Assembly (NCBI GenBank): GCA_002633005.1
Contig: NMRA01000441.1
Location: 203,995-267,994 of the forward strand
Direction of reading: 5' to 3'
Source of the DNA: Phoronis australis
Lineage: Eukaryota > Phoronida > Phoronidae
Length of the DNA stretch: 64,000 nt
Both the position numbers and the translations under genes were made by a program. How positions within the stretch are numbered: the first letter of the stretch is position 1; every line of letters begins with the position of its first letter. Under the pieces are notes generated by a model, which saw nothing but the letters and a program-made list of their open reading frames with translations, made no database searches and was not told where the DNA came from. This document shows positions 23,010 to 35,477 of this stretch, piece after piece.

Positions 23010-26000
23010 ATGGTCGATGTATTGAGTGACGAAATCCTTGCTCGAGAACTTCAGAGACAATTCAACGATGAAGCAGCCAGCGAATTCGACAACTTGACCT
23101 CACCAGCTTTGGAAACCAAACCAGCTCCCCAAGCCTCAACAAGTTATCCCAAATCTCTGGTTGACAACAAGTGGGAGTTACTTGACCCCTGTCCAGATGC
23201 CAGGGCCCTGTTCTTGCAATTTAATGACCAGTACTTTTGGGGCAAGCTATCAGGATGTGAAGTAAAGTGGAGTCCTCGGATGACATTGTAATTTTTCTTT
23301 GAAGCCGATACTATAGATGGGCTTGTCTGAAATCAAATTTTTATTTTTTAAGGTTTTGTAGAAATAATATGTCCAAATTTGGCTTACTTTTAAAACATCA
23401 TATCTTAGAAATGAATGATTGCATTCATATGTGAAACTTTCACATACTATGCTTTATACACTGTTCTACTAAACTGTTAGGGATTGCTTTCAAATTGTTC
23501 TATTTTTAAGCGAGGGCTATCAGATACTTTCAAAACTAGGACTTAAATGAAAAAAATGCACAAAACAAAAACAAAGGTGATATTTTGGAAAACTGTCAAA
23601 CTGTATTTGAGATTTCATCTTGAAGTTTACGTCAAATGAAATATATGGTCGTGTTTTGTTATATGGATGTACCTTCCTTGTTTTGCTAAATCTTATTAAA
23701 AGGACGTTTTCGTGTGACCCAGGGATCTCTGTTACCCATTCCCTAAACAAAAGAAATGTAAATTTTGGCATTTGTGTGGTCCGTTATTTGTGCTATGCCA
23801 TTCTCAACCTGTATGGATCATTCAGAGTTAGATTGGGAAGCGATCGCAACGGCTAAGGTGATGTAAATTGTCTTCCAATAGGTGTGCTGGCGTATGCAGC
23901 TATGAAGGGTATGGTGGGTTGTGTTCTATAAGACTGAGTGTCCCATTATTGAAGCTCAGACCAAGGAAAGATTTAGTTGAAACACTGCTGGTAAGTTCTA
24001 AATATACGAAAGTCTGTTGACAGGTTCACAGAGTTGTATACTTACTTTATGATCTTCACGTGGAAACATTTTGTTGTCTCTTACGTCATAAAATTACGCA
24101 AGGCTATTGGCGGCTTCATCCAGGTTTAAATTTAGCACAAGCTATGAAGTAATATCACCCTTGTTTTCCCAATTTCTTTGAAGCCCATTTTAAACACGAA
24201 AAAATCTAACATCTTCAAGTGTCAAAAGGTTGAAGCAGCTGAGGGATTTGGTTGTTTTCAGTGTTTTTAGTAAGAATCAATTTCAGATTCTTAGGTAGTT
24301 GCTAAACTGGCTATTTTGGTTGAACATTGTTTGAATAATTCTGTCTTGGCATCTCGTATTCGGGAGACAAATTTATTATGTTAAAATCATGTGCAATTAA
24401 AGTCTGCACTAGATTGATGTTTTATGTTACAATAATAGATTGAGTTGTTTGAGGTTTCTGGCTTGTGTTATGCATAGTAAAACCTCTGAACAGCACCTAG
24501 TGGAGACTGTCTATTGCTTTTTATTCAAGTTTCAAAAAGGCATCCTAAGAAGTGTCAGCATCCCTTTTATATCATTCAGCAAGTTCATCGTTGTGATCTT
24601 GTTACGTTTTGCATTATTGATTCTAAAACATGGTGTTCTTCTTTCCTCCCAGCATGAGATGATCCACGCGTATCTGTTTGTGACGCAAAATAACAGGGTA
24701 AGTGCGTCAGCTTTTAATGATCTGCCTCACACTGTTGAAGTTCACTTAAAGGGACGTTGTCATTTCTGCGTCCAGAAAGTAATATCGGGATTATCGTTGA
24801 GTGGCATACATTTATTGAAATTATTAACTTTGACTAGAGCTATAAAACAACCAAACCTGCTGTCATTTTGGCAAATTGCCAATTCTCGCTGTTGTCTGTC
24901 AAACATTTGTTGAAGTCGAGGCCAGTGTTTACTGTTTAAATACTCTCAAAGTACTCTGCTATTTAACACAAGGGAATTTATTCAACTGGAGAGCATTTGG
25001 CTGCTACTGCTGAGCTGATGGGTTCAATTTCACACTTACTACAGAACCTAACTGTAATTTTCTGTAAAATTACTTTTCTGGCCAAGAATGTCCCTTTCAC
25101 AATAGGTCATCAGTAACCGTCATTAGGTGACCTTGGCTGTTGTTTATGAACTTGTCATCTAATGGCCATCTCATTTAATTCGTGACTATATGAATTAACA
25201 GTTTATTACAAACTCCCAGTAGTGTTTCCTTGCACAGTAGATCTCTGTGTGATGAAGGGAAAATGACTGTAGAAGCACTTGGCACAAGTACTTTACTAAT
25301 AATGACATCCTCGCTGTCACCACTTCTGTCCACATGGACACTTGTTCTGGAACTAGTTGGTCTGGTGCAAGTTGTACCTTGTTGTGGTCATTTGTGCCTG
25401 ACCATCTTCAGGTAACTTGGTCTGGGGCCCATCTGGGTACAAGTTATTCCAAGTTTGTATTGCAGAAAAATCTCACCAATTTCACTCAAAAACAATTGCC
25501 AAATTGTTCTTTGTTCATTTGTCAAGGCTTTTAAGGCTTAAAAGTGAATGCCCATGAATTTCAAAGTATTTTGTGCTGGTAGCTGTGGTCCAGACCTTGA
25601 CCATGGAAATGCATTAATTTAGTGCTATATATCNGTTACCCATTCCCTAAACAAAAGAAATGTAAATTTTGGCATTTGTGTGGTCCGTTATTTGTGCTAT
25701 GCCATTCTCAACCTGTATGGATCATTCAGAGTTAGATTGGGAAGCGATCGCAACGGCTAAGGTGATGTAAATTGTCTTCCAATAGGTGTGCTGGCGTATG
25801 CAGCTATGAAGGGTATGGTGGGTTGTGTTCTATAAGACTGAGTGTCCCATTATTGAAGCTCAGACCAAGGAAAGATTTAGTTGAAACACTGCTGGTAAGT
25901 TCTAAATATACGAAAGTCTGTTGACAGGTTCACAGAGTTGTATACTTACTTTATGATCTTCACGTGGAAACATTTTGTTGTCTCTTACGTCATAAAATTA

Positions 26001-29000
26001 CGCAAGGCTATTGACGGCTTCATCCAGGTTTAAATTTAGCACAAGCTATGAAGTAATATCACCCTTGTTTTCCCAATTTCTTTGAAGCCCATTTTAAACC
26101 CCAAAAAAATCTAACACCTTCAAGTGTCAAAAGGTTGAAGCAGCTGAGGGATTTGGTTGTTTTCAGTGTTTTTAATAAGAATCAATTTCAGATTCTTAGG
26201 TAGTTGCTAAACTGGCTATTTTGGTTGAACATTGTTGTGAATAATTCTGGCTTGGCATCTCGTATTCGGGAGATATTATTTTTGACTTCTCAACTTTCAT
26301 TTGACAAATTTATTATGTTAAAATCATGTGCAATTAAAGTCTGCACTAGATTGATGTTTTATCTTACAATAATAGATTGAGTTGTTTGAGGTTTCTGGCT
26401 TGTGTTATACATAGTAAAACCTCTGAACAGCACCTAGTGGAGACTGTCTAATACTTTTTATTCAAGTTTCAAAAAGGCATCCTAAGAAGTGTCAGCATCC
26501 CTTTTATATCATTCAGCAAGTTCATGGTTGTGATCTTGTTACATTTTGCATTATTGATTCTAAAACATGGTGTTCTTCTTTCCTCCCAGCATGAGATGAT
26601 CCACGCGTATCTGTTTGTGACGCAAAATAACAGGGTAAGTGCATCAGCTTTTAATGATCTGCCTCACACTGTTGAAGTTCACTTAAAGGGACGTTGTCAT
26701 TTTTGCGTCCAGAAAGTAATATCGGGATTATCGTTGAGTGGCATACATTTATTGAAATTATTAACTTTGGCTAGAGCTATAAAACAACCAAACCTGCTGT
26801 CATTTTGGCAAATTGCCAATTCTCGCTGTTGTCTGTCAAACATTTGTTGAAGTCGAGGCCAGTGTTTACTGTTTAAATACTCTAAAAGTACTCTGCTATT
26901 TAACACAAGGGAATTTATTCAACAGGAGAGCATTTGGCTGCTACTGCTGAGCTGATGGGTTCAATTTCACACTCACTACAGAACCTAACTGTAATTTTCT
27001 GTAAAATTACTTTTCTGGCCAAGAATGTCCCTTTCACAATAGGGCATCAGTAACCGTCATTAGGTGACCTTAAGTGTTGTCTATGAACTTGTCTTCTAAT
27101 GGCCGTCTCATTTAATTCATGACTATATGAATTAACAGTTTATTACAAACTCCCAGTAGTGTTTCCTTGTTGCGAGCACAGTAGATCTCTGTGTGATGAA
27201 GGGAAAGTGACTGTAGAAACTACTTGGCACAAGTACTTTACTATTAATGACATCCTTGCTCTCACCACTTCTGTCCACATGAACACTTGTTCTGGAACTA
27301 GTTGATCTGGTGCAAGTTGTACCTTGTTTTGGTCATTTGTGCCTGACCATCTTCAGGTAACTTGGTCTGGGGCCCATCTGGGTACAAGTTATTCCAAGTT
27401 TGTATTGCAGAAAAATCTCACCAATTTCACACAAAAACAATTGCCAAATTGTTCTTTGTTCATTTGTCAAGGCTTTTTAGGCTTAAAAGTGAATGCCCAT
27501 GAATTTCAAAGTATTGTGTGCTGGTAGCTGTGGTCCAGACCTTGAACATGGAAATGCATTAATTTAGTGCTATATATCTTTCTATGGAAAAATGAGAATA
27601 TAAAGTTTCCCTTGTCTGCCACATGGTGTCCTAAATTGGCGAGATAGTTACAGTATGTTGACATTGTTTTTATATGTTGTTCGTATCCTATTCATGTGAA
27701 GTTGGATTCTTTTCTCCATTACAGTGCAGGGCCCTCGCTCACCTGAGGGGAAAGGTGTCCCCTCGTAGGGGAATGAATCTGACAATCGACCCCAGAATCG
27801 AGGGCGCTGTAGTATCATTTAAGCTTACCAGAATTGGCTGTTTTTGGTTGACTAGTTGTACGTAATACTCATATCTTCTGTATGGAATATCTGAAGTGAC
27901 TATGATGCGTTTTCCTTGTTTGCAGGACAGAGATGGCCATGGACCTGAATTTCAGAAACACATGCACCGCATAAACAAGGAAACAGGAACCAACATCACA
28001 GTAAGGGGAAACTGAGATTTTGAATCACACTTGAATAAATACAGCGTAAAATAAAAGTAATCCAACAAAATGACGTTCCCCGTCATGACGGTTAATTCTG
28101 TTAACAGCAAAAATGGCTGGTAATACCTATTATGGGGACAAAAGTCTAATTGCAGAATGGCTTAGTTGCCTTATGAGCTTCCCTGTTAATTCTCCTCCAT
28201 TCTCAGTCATCGGGGGAGACTACTCTGACGGTGAACCTCACTTCCACCCAGCTGTCATGATGGGGAATTCTGGGTCATTCTTCTGAATATTTTTTACTTG
28301 TATTGTGTGGTTTGTGTTCCAAAATTTCGTCAAAACTGTAATTTTTTATCTCTATCAGATGACATAAAAATCGATGATGTAGTTTCATTGAAGTTGAAAT
28401 ATTAGTTGGTAGAGCAAATACTACTCTGCATCACCGCAAAAAACGTTTAGAGCATTTAGGAGTCAATATAGGCAGCTGTAAATGATTGGCTTGGACAGCC
28501 CTTCCAAAATGTGAGTGTCCCAATTTAGCTGTAGGTTGTGTTTCAAATGAATGTTGAAACTGGTGCTTAGAAATTTTAAAGTATAGTTTCTTTGGCTTCA
28601 TCTGCAAAATTGCTTGATTTCAAGTTTAAACAGTTAGGAGGATGTGCAGAACTAAATATGAAATATGAATTCTTAAAAATTAACATAAAATGTAAATTTC
28701 AACTTCAGATCTATCACGATTTTCACGATGAGGTTGACAACTACCGTCAACATTGGTGGCGCTGCGATGGACCATGCCAGAAGTGGAAGCCGTACTACGG
28801 CTTCGTGAAGCGTGCCATGAACCGTGCCCCGTCATACAGAGACCCCTGGTGGGCACAGCACAAGGAAAGGTGTGGCGGAACCTACCATAAAATTAAGGAA
28901 CCAGAAGGTTACGGGAAAAGGACAGGAAATAAAGAAAAACCTGTTAAAGGTTGGCAGAGGTGTTGTTGTATTAGAAAAATAAATTCGATAAAATTAATGA

Positions 29001-30961
29001 GCACGTTTTTTGCGACACAAACCGGGTCTGCTGATTCTTGGTACAAATGTTCAATGGACATTTTTTTAAAAGAATACATCCCTTAATACTTGAGCCGATA
29101 TTTCAGTCATATGTAACATTTATGAAAGAATGCTTAAAAGTTATTGATTGCTAAATAGAAATATTTCTGAAGGTTTCCTGTTCCAATCTGTAGTGCTGGT
29201 TGTTGTCTATTGTGATTAAAATTAGCGAGTCTGGGCATCAAAGATCTTGTGGTTTGGGCAGTCCTTTCCCACAACTGTCAGTTGTATATCTGGTCCTGCC
29301 ACCTGGTGGTGCACCATATGTTCATCTCTTAAAAGTATACTTCCACTTCTTCATTGTGTCATTAGGTGGATCTTATGGTTCCAGATGGGCAGTCCCCACA
29401 GCTGTCAGTTAGATAACTCGCCCAAAGCCCGAGTCACAGGAGTGCCCCAAACTTTTAATGGTTGACAACAGTTACAAAGTACTGTTTTGCTCTGTTGTTT
29501 TAAAGTTTCTGTAAACCCATAATATTTAGACCTGCACTTATCATTAAAAACCACTCTCAAATTGTTCTGTACTCAAATTAGAAATTATTTCTGTACTTGG
29601 GTAAAAACGAAGTTCGTTGTTGCTTGAAGCCATGCCTGGCCCATCTTATCTTGTCTTGTCTTATCTTATCTTGTCTGTTCTCATCTTATCTTGTCTAGCC
29701 TGTAACAGTCGGTTCTGTCCAAGCCCACAAATCACTTCCAGTCTGAGAAAGGAATAATTTTTGACCAATTTTATAGCAGTAAGTGGTCTTAAAACAAAAA
29801 AATTACAACAGTCTCGAGGGGTTTAAAGTACCTTTAACTGACTGAGTCATAGCTGAAATCCTTAATATGTTAAAACAGGGTTTACTGAACTTTCAAGTGA
29901 AAATCATGCTAATGGTCTTGCAAAGTTTTGCTTGAATTTTACAGCTGACTTACGGTTGTCCCTTTATGTAGAACAAGCGTGCAATGAAAGGTCTATCATG
30001 CATAATTGTGCGATCAACCTTTTATGTTGCAGAAAAACCTAAACACGCTGGTGTTGACATACGCACACTCTTTGGAGGTAAAGGCTTTGTACTGGGTGGT
30101 AGTAAGACAAAATCAGAAGTTGTTGACAATCCAGCAAGACTGTCATCAGAAAAAGATAAAGTCACCCGGCCAACAGCACCCTGCTCTAACTCCAACTGTG
30201 AAACACCAGTCAACCAATGGAATGGTTCTGGCCAAAATTTGCCCCAAAAGTCATCTGCATTTGATTCATCGATGTCCAGTAGTTCGGAGACAGATGAAAA
30301 TGATGTGAGCTGGTGTGAAGAAGACTTGGACGGATTTGATTGGTCAATTTTTGATGGTGATCTTGAACCGGAACCAAATATGGAGTCATCGAACACTACT
30401 GATAGTACTGAGCGGAGGACAGCGGTCATTTCTGAATCTAGTGCAAAACTAGACAGGGATGCACTAGCAGACTCAAGTCAAAATAAGCGACAAAAAACTT
30501 CTGAAAAAGGATACACAAGCAAGGGTAGTGGGAGTGCAATATCAGTGAATACATCGGAAGGGAGTGGGTTTAAAAGTAAATCAAAACTTCCTTTTGGGAA
30601 AGTGAGTACAGCTGTTGGCAGTAAGACTAACAAGAAAGAAGTGAAAAGCAAGGATATTGGAAAGATGTTCCAGAAAGTTCCATCTACTGACATTTCTGCG
30701 AATGGATCAAAACGTATTAAACACACTGGGATCAGTGACGGAGTTGAGCAAAGAAACAATGTTTCAGACAAAAGCAGACAGTCATTTAGCAATGTGAGAC
30801 AGACAGTCGTCACTGATGTTGTTGATTTAACGGGTGATACTGTAGTGGTATCTGCTGGTTCCTCAGCGACATCTGGTGGGGAGGCGACGGTTTTGTGCCC
30901 TGTGTGTTCTGGGGTCGTGTGGCAGTCTAAAATAAATGCACATCTTGATCTTTGTTTATAA
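23010..30961 (+). CDS. sprtn: SPRTN/Spartan DNA-dependent metalloprotease, complete
   Basis: Replication-coupled protease that degrades DNA-protein crosslinks. Exons: 23010-23287, 23882-23990, 24653-24697, 27926-28000, 28709-28949, 30033-30961. Phases close to 559 codons (558 aa, stop TAA). The start ATG at 23010 has a good context (GCGATGG). SprT domain: exon 2 encodes CAGVCSYEG...LRPRKDLVETLL; exon 3 HEMIHAYLFVTQNNR gives catalytic H130, E131 and H134; exon 4 GHGPEF gives the third zinc ligand H149. Exon 5 is the zinc-binding subdomain (C188, C192, H220, C224). Exon 6 carries the p97/VCP-binding SHP box LFGGKGFVLG (residues 262-271), a long disordered Ser-rich tail, and a C-terminal UBZ4 finger (C538, C541, H553, C557) for ubiquitin. 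The exon 5 donor (AAAG|GTTGGC) is weak, so the tail junction is the least certain. Exons 2 and 3 are repeated at 25786-25894 and 26590-26634 by an assembly duplication. Confidence 0.95.
23731..27578. repeat. ~1.9-kb direct duplication around the single N at 25634
   Basis: 23731-25633 and 25635-27578 match throughout, from GTTACCCATTCCC to GTGCTATATATC. They show scattered SNPs, small indels and a ~30-bp insertion in the right copy near 26277. They contain SPRTN exons 2 and 3. Both ends of the match coincide with the N, which is the signature of overlapping allelic contig ends. Confidence 0.93.
25786..26634 (+). pseudogene. sprtn: Second copy of SPRTN exons 2 and 3 (assembly duplicate)
   Basis: 25786-25894 and 26590-26634 repeat the coding sequence of SPRTN exons 2 and 3, identical in sequence and splice sites. 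They lie in the right-hand copy of a ~1.9-kb duplication that starts immediately after the single N at 25634. If spliced in tandem they would duplicate the HEMIHA active site, which no SPRTN has. Best read as an unmerged allelic contig end, not a gene duplication. Either copy could be the one to keep. Confidence 0.85.
29643..29697. repeat. (CTTRT)n simple repeat
   Basis: Interrupted CTTAT/CTTGT pentamers over ~55 bp in the SPRTN intron before the last exon. Confidence 0.85.
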
Positions 30962-31783
30962 AAGTCTATTTAGTGGTTTGTCTTGTAGTAGAAAAGGATA
31001 AACAGTGTAAAAATGAAAACTTTTGTTTTTTTGTGTCCAAAACCATTAAACTTTATTGTCTTGTCACCAAAGTGCTAATATGTCATGATAACACTGTAAT
31101 TAACATCATTTTTCCATAACACCCTACTTATTTCTCTGATAATGGTGGAACTGAAAATCACAATTACCACAAGATGGTGAATAAATTGTAGAAGCTTATC
31201 ATTATATGTCATAATTAACCGTTAATTCATGTGACTTGCTAGGTTTCAAGCATCCCAGGGTGATTTTGCACCCCTGAAGTGCTCGAGGGATCAAGAAAAT
31301 GAAACCCATCACTTGCTACATTTTATGTCAAAATCTGTCAGAAACAAAAAAAATATTTAACTTACAAATTAGAGATAAGATGTGCCTTTTTGTGATTGAA
31401 ATGATTTTTGAACGTGCTGAAGGGATAGGTTGAGATGTTTGTCAATTAGGCAGGTAATTTTCATGGCATTGCAAAATAATTGCCGGGTTTGGAGTATTTT
31501 CTGAAATGTTTGTGTGTATGACACATCACCAACCCAAATATTGGTGTACAGTTTTGGTCATTGGCTAACTTTTGTCTGATCTTAATCCTCCCCTTGTAAG
31601 ACACTATTTGAGTCCAGATGAATAGATGGTCAGACTTTTGTAAGGAGTTAAAAGTAGGATGTCTTAAAACAGTGAGTTTGCCTCGGTTGACTGATTAGTG
31701 TCATTGAAATGCAAATTTAGACATAATTTTGGTTTGTTTCGCTACTTGTTCATTATTCACCATTTCAAAATTAATTAAATAAA
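30959..31783 (+). other. SPRTN 3' flank with candidate poly(A) signals
   Basis: After the TAA stop the sequence is AT-rich and non-coding. AATAAA hexamers occur at 31180-31185 and 31778-31783, with a possible ATTAAA variant near 31045. Any of them could end the transcript. Confidence 0.35.
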
Positions 31784-32376
31784 GAAATAAACTCATTAAA
31801 TCGAAAGACCTGTTTCATGTGTCTTTCTACAGTTGGAAAAAACAACTGGAACACAGTTCAGAATCATCTCTGACCGATTGTGTCCACTGAGATGTTTTGG
31901 GCTTAAACCAGGGTTAAAACTGACTTGATTCTCATGGTGCACACCTGGGATTGTATCCTCGTCTTTCACACAAATATCGCATTGCTTTTCTCGTAGTCAA
32001 ACTACTACATTCCGTAACTTTGAGATGCTTGTTTCATGACAAAACTAGCAATGTGGTTCAACAGACTTTTAAGCTCGACTGGCAATATTTTTTTTTGACA
32101 TTAAAGTGCCCATGATACCCCATTTGTGACAATTTTACTCTAACGTTTCGTAACAAAGAACGCGTCTTGGTGTGTCAGATATTGTTTGTTTAACCCCTTC
32201 TATTCGAGTTGACTGCCTGCTGTCATGAAACATTTCTTACGTCAGGGACCATTATTTTTTCAGTTACACGATCTATAGCGACCCCCTTTCGCGTTGTTTT
32301 TGTTTCACTTCTGACAATTTATTTGCTTAATGGAGAGCACGAACTCGGGGAAATTATTTGCTCTGACGATTTTCCG

Positions 32377-32626
32377 GAGAGCATGCGCACACCCAGGGGG
32401 GGGGGGCACAATGACACCCACATTTGGCGAAGTGGGCAAAAACGTCCGCCTCAGAGAAACTAAAAGTCCGAAAGAGTAGAGAACGAGAAGAAAGTCCACT
32501 AAAAGCCAGGAATTTTGCGAATGCACAATTCATAGCCCTGAACGTACCTCGTTTTTCAGTAAAAGGTCCACATTCTCAAAAATTCGAGCAACCCTATTAT
32601 TTAGGCTGGGTGCGCAGCATGGAGAG
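32377..32626. mobile_element. MITE family C, copy 1 (240 bp, 5-bp TSD GAGAG)
   Basis: Element 32382-32621 starts CATGCGCACACCC and ends GGGTGCGCAGCATG, imperfect terminal inverted repeats. It is flanked by the identical 5-bp duplication GAGAG at 32377-32381 and 32622-32626. The interior (G-run, CATTTGG..AAGTGGGCAAAAA, CAGTAAAAGGTCC) matches the copy at 42724-42985. No coding capacity. Confidence 0.85.
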
Positions 32627-32695
32627 TTGTACTATTGTCGTCCATTATTGATGGGTAAAAAAACAACTGAAACCTTGGTCACTGTCCCATTCTTC

Positions 32696-32732
32696 CATGA
32701 TTACGTACATGATGTACATGTACGTAATCATG
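32696..32732. repeat. Perfect hairpin, 16-bp arms
   Basis: CATGATTACGTACATG, loop ATGTA, CATGTACGTAATCATG. The arms pair without mismatch. It lies 75 bp from MITE copy C1. Confidence 0.9.
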
Positions 32733-34590
32733 TAGCTGTTCCTCCGCCTAGCGTTTAGACAGAGAAACCGCCATTTCCGATCAGAATTTTGATGTGACCT
32801 TCAAATATAGAATTTTAACGAACCCTTGGCAAATTTTCCATTCGGTCCGGTAAACCTCATGGATGTCAGGGCAACGTTTATGAGTATATGGATATTAGGC
32901 CTACATTTAAGTTTTCTAGAAATTATTGATCAGAATTTAGTTCGCAACAAAAAAAATCCACAAAACCATGAAAAACCAGGGTTTTCTGACGGATAAATGA
33001 CTTAACGTTATTCATTCAAAATATAAAAACTTTCGTACCAATTTTTACAAAAATGAAATTTGGTAATTGTATGTCCAAATGTGTGCGTATCCTTAGTCCA
33101 ACCGGTGAGCCATGCGAAGCAGACGTACATGTACTGAACAGACAAACACAGTATAAATGAAAATAAAAATTCTTTTGTTTCTCTGATATCCATACATTAA
33201 TCGATACTGCCATGGCAATCATAACTGCTTAATCTCAAGATCGCGTATGCGTGAACTTGGAATTGAACATATATTTGGGCAATCAGGTGAAATTTTTTGT
33301 TCAGTGTAAAGACTTTTGTAATTATTGGCCTTATTAAACACTCACTTCCTCCTTTACTGTAACTTGTGTCAAAGAATCGGAGGAATTTGTGATTGCTTAA
33401 AACAATTATTGTCTGATGAATAAGATTGCCAATAGCTTAAAAAAGATTAGTTGAATTTTACGTTATTTTAATGACATAATTTGGTTTAGTGCAGTGCAAA
33501 TTTTTAACCACGTGAACGTGATTATTTGAGTGAACTTGTCAAGTTTCCCCAGATTCCAAGTTCACGCACAGTAGCGCGTGGTCGATGGCGTTTGGTTGCT
33601 GATACTTTATCGATGTCCCGTGGCTACCGACTGATGAGCTTTACTGGAGAATTGGGACAGACGTGAGTCGAGATCGCGTAAAGTGTTTCTTAACTTCTTT
33701 ACGATGTGCCAACAGATCTTTAAAAAAATTCTCCGAATTCAGTACCCCGCTGTGTTTATCCGCGGGGGGCGACGGTCCACTGTCAACTGCATAGTGATGC
33801 CCAGCGGGGTCACGCTTGTAAACTGGAGCTCTGGTTTTTCAAAATGTTTTGTTCTAGGTATGAACACCTCGTAAAAACGGTGAATGCATGAATAAAAAGA
33901 GTCTAATCAGTACGAGTAATACATTTTTGGAATCACCATGATCAAGCTGACGAGAGGATTTAGAAAATATTAATATCAAATGTGTACATTAATGGAGTCG
34001 GATTGTAAACAATAACCATATAATCAAATGACCTCTTCAAAATATCAGCATGCATTTGTAACAGGCGGAAACATTCAGTCAAACCAGTCACAGCTTTTAG
34101 GGGTGTAATAAAACAATATTATGGGTGAAGCGCTAAATCCAATGGTAGCACCCAAAACTCCTATGCTGTACCTCTAAATCCAATGACCGAAAAAAATACT
34201 AGCCCAGCGACAAATCTTGTGGTCGCGCTAACTAAAGACGATGGTCATTGATCAAGCCCAGTGTCCGATCGGGGAACAAAACCTCCCGGACGAATGTTTA
34301 CCAGTGTTGTAAGTTACACCTAGGACTCTTGGTGTACATCGTTTGGGTTATGTCGTTATTTTACCGTCTGTTACGATAGGTATATTAACGACTCGTGTCT
34401 TTACATTTTACTCTTCGACTTACAGTCATAGGGATGATTTGCATTATTTTAAAAATGAAACATATTAATAACCATTTCCATTGATAATACATCTGTAGCA
34501 TACAGGATTTGGTCTTTTTAAACACCACAAGTTTTTCAAACGGAAAAAATGCCCAATAAAAAATAAATCCCAGTGACTATAATTTTTCAG

Positions 34591-34731
34591 AGCTGTTACA
34601 GGCGATTTGAGCGAAATGATTGTAAGCCAAATTTCCTCTCCCCAACACCCGGTCTGTGCGAAAACATAAAGTTTACACCTGTTCGTAACTGGTGCGCTGT
34701 TGGGGAATGTGATCAAGTCAAGAATTCAGGT
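34591..34731 (+). CDS. Orphan cysteine-rich exon candidate
   Basis: After a TTTTTCAG acceptor an open frame encodes SCYRRFERNDCKPNF ... GLCENIKFTPVRNWCAVGECD, with five Cys in ~45 residues. A possible donor is CAG|GTGCAT at 34732; without it the frame runs on to a stop at 34821. Cys spacing and composition look like an extracellular module, but I do not recognise a family and no partner exon was linked. It could belong to an upstream gene or be chance. Confidence 0.3.
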
Positions 34732-35477
34732 GCATTGCCTATGCGTTGCAGGTTTATAATGGAAGCGTTGCAAGTAAATTCTTTAGAAGAAGTCAAAAAT
34801 GTTTTCACTCCAAAATGTTAGAGTTCTGTTGTGACAGAGCTCTTGTGACGAGAAGTGAGCCCAGGTATGTTAAGAGATTAGTTGCCACAACAGTACAGTG
34901 TGTATGCCTGAATATTTCGGGTGAACGGAATCTACTTGCACTTGTATGAATCAGAAATAATCATCATAAGTTTTTCAGCTGCAATTCACGAGTGTCTCTT
35001 AATAAAGTCAGCAGGTGTTTTGTGGCAAGACATTGATATACGTAGTTACAAATATTCATTATTTTAAAGCTGATCTCAGGGGAATTAATCTTTAAAAACC
35101 ACAGGTGTGTTGCATATTAAAAACACAATTACACGTCTAAGACACAGAACATGACAAAAGTTTATACTAATTATTTTTATTCAAAATGAGTAAACAAATC
35201 AAGAAATCGCTAATTTAAATTCATATCTTTCGTATGTATCGATTGTCCACACGTGCCCGGTTCAGCCTCCCGAGGCAAGGTTACTGTTGTTTGGAAGGTG
35301 GCAGCTGTGTTTAGCATAATGCCATCTGCTAAACATGACGCGCACTTTTCATGCAGGCTGCCACGAAACACTATAAGAAGATTTGGATAGCTTATACTTC
35401 TGCAAATAAATTAAAATGAGAAAACATACACCGTCACATGCGACTGACACTGTATAACACAGCAGCGTGCTTATGCG

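Larger units (their letters stand above)
31784..35477. other. Intergenic region between SPRTN and the DDD-protein gene
   Basis: No gene with splice support on either strand, apart from one orphan exon candidate (34591-34731) and whatever 5' UTR precedes 35478. Contains a 240-bp MITE, a perfect 16-bp-arm hairpin and otherwise unique AT-rich sequence. Confidence 0.5.

Noticed and set aside
24440-24913. 157-aa ORF containing HEMIHAYLFVTQNN
   Set aside because: Only 24653-24697 is the SPRTN exon; the rest is flanking intron read in the same frame. The same applies to the copy at 26524-26850.
23731-27578. Real tandem duplication of SPRTN exons
   Set aside because: The duplicate boundary coincides with a single N and the copies are allele-like. 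Exon phases close perfectly using one copy only.
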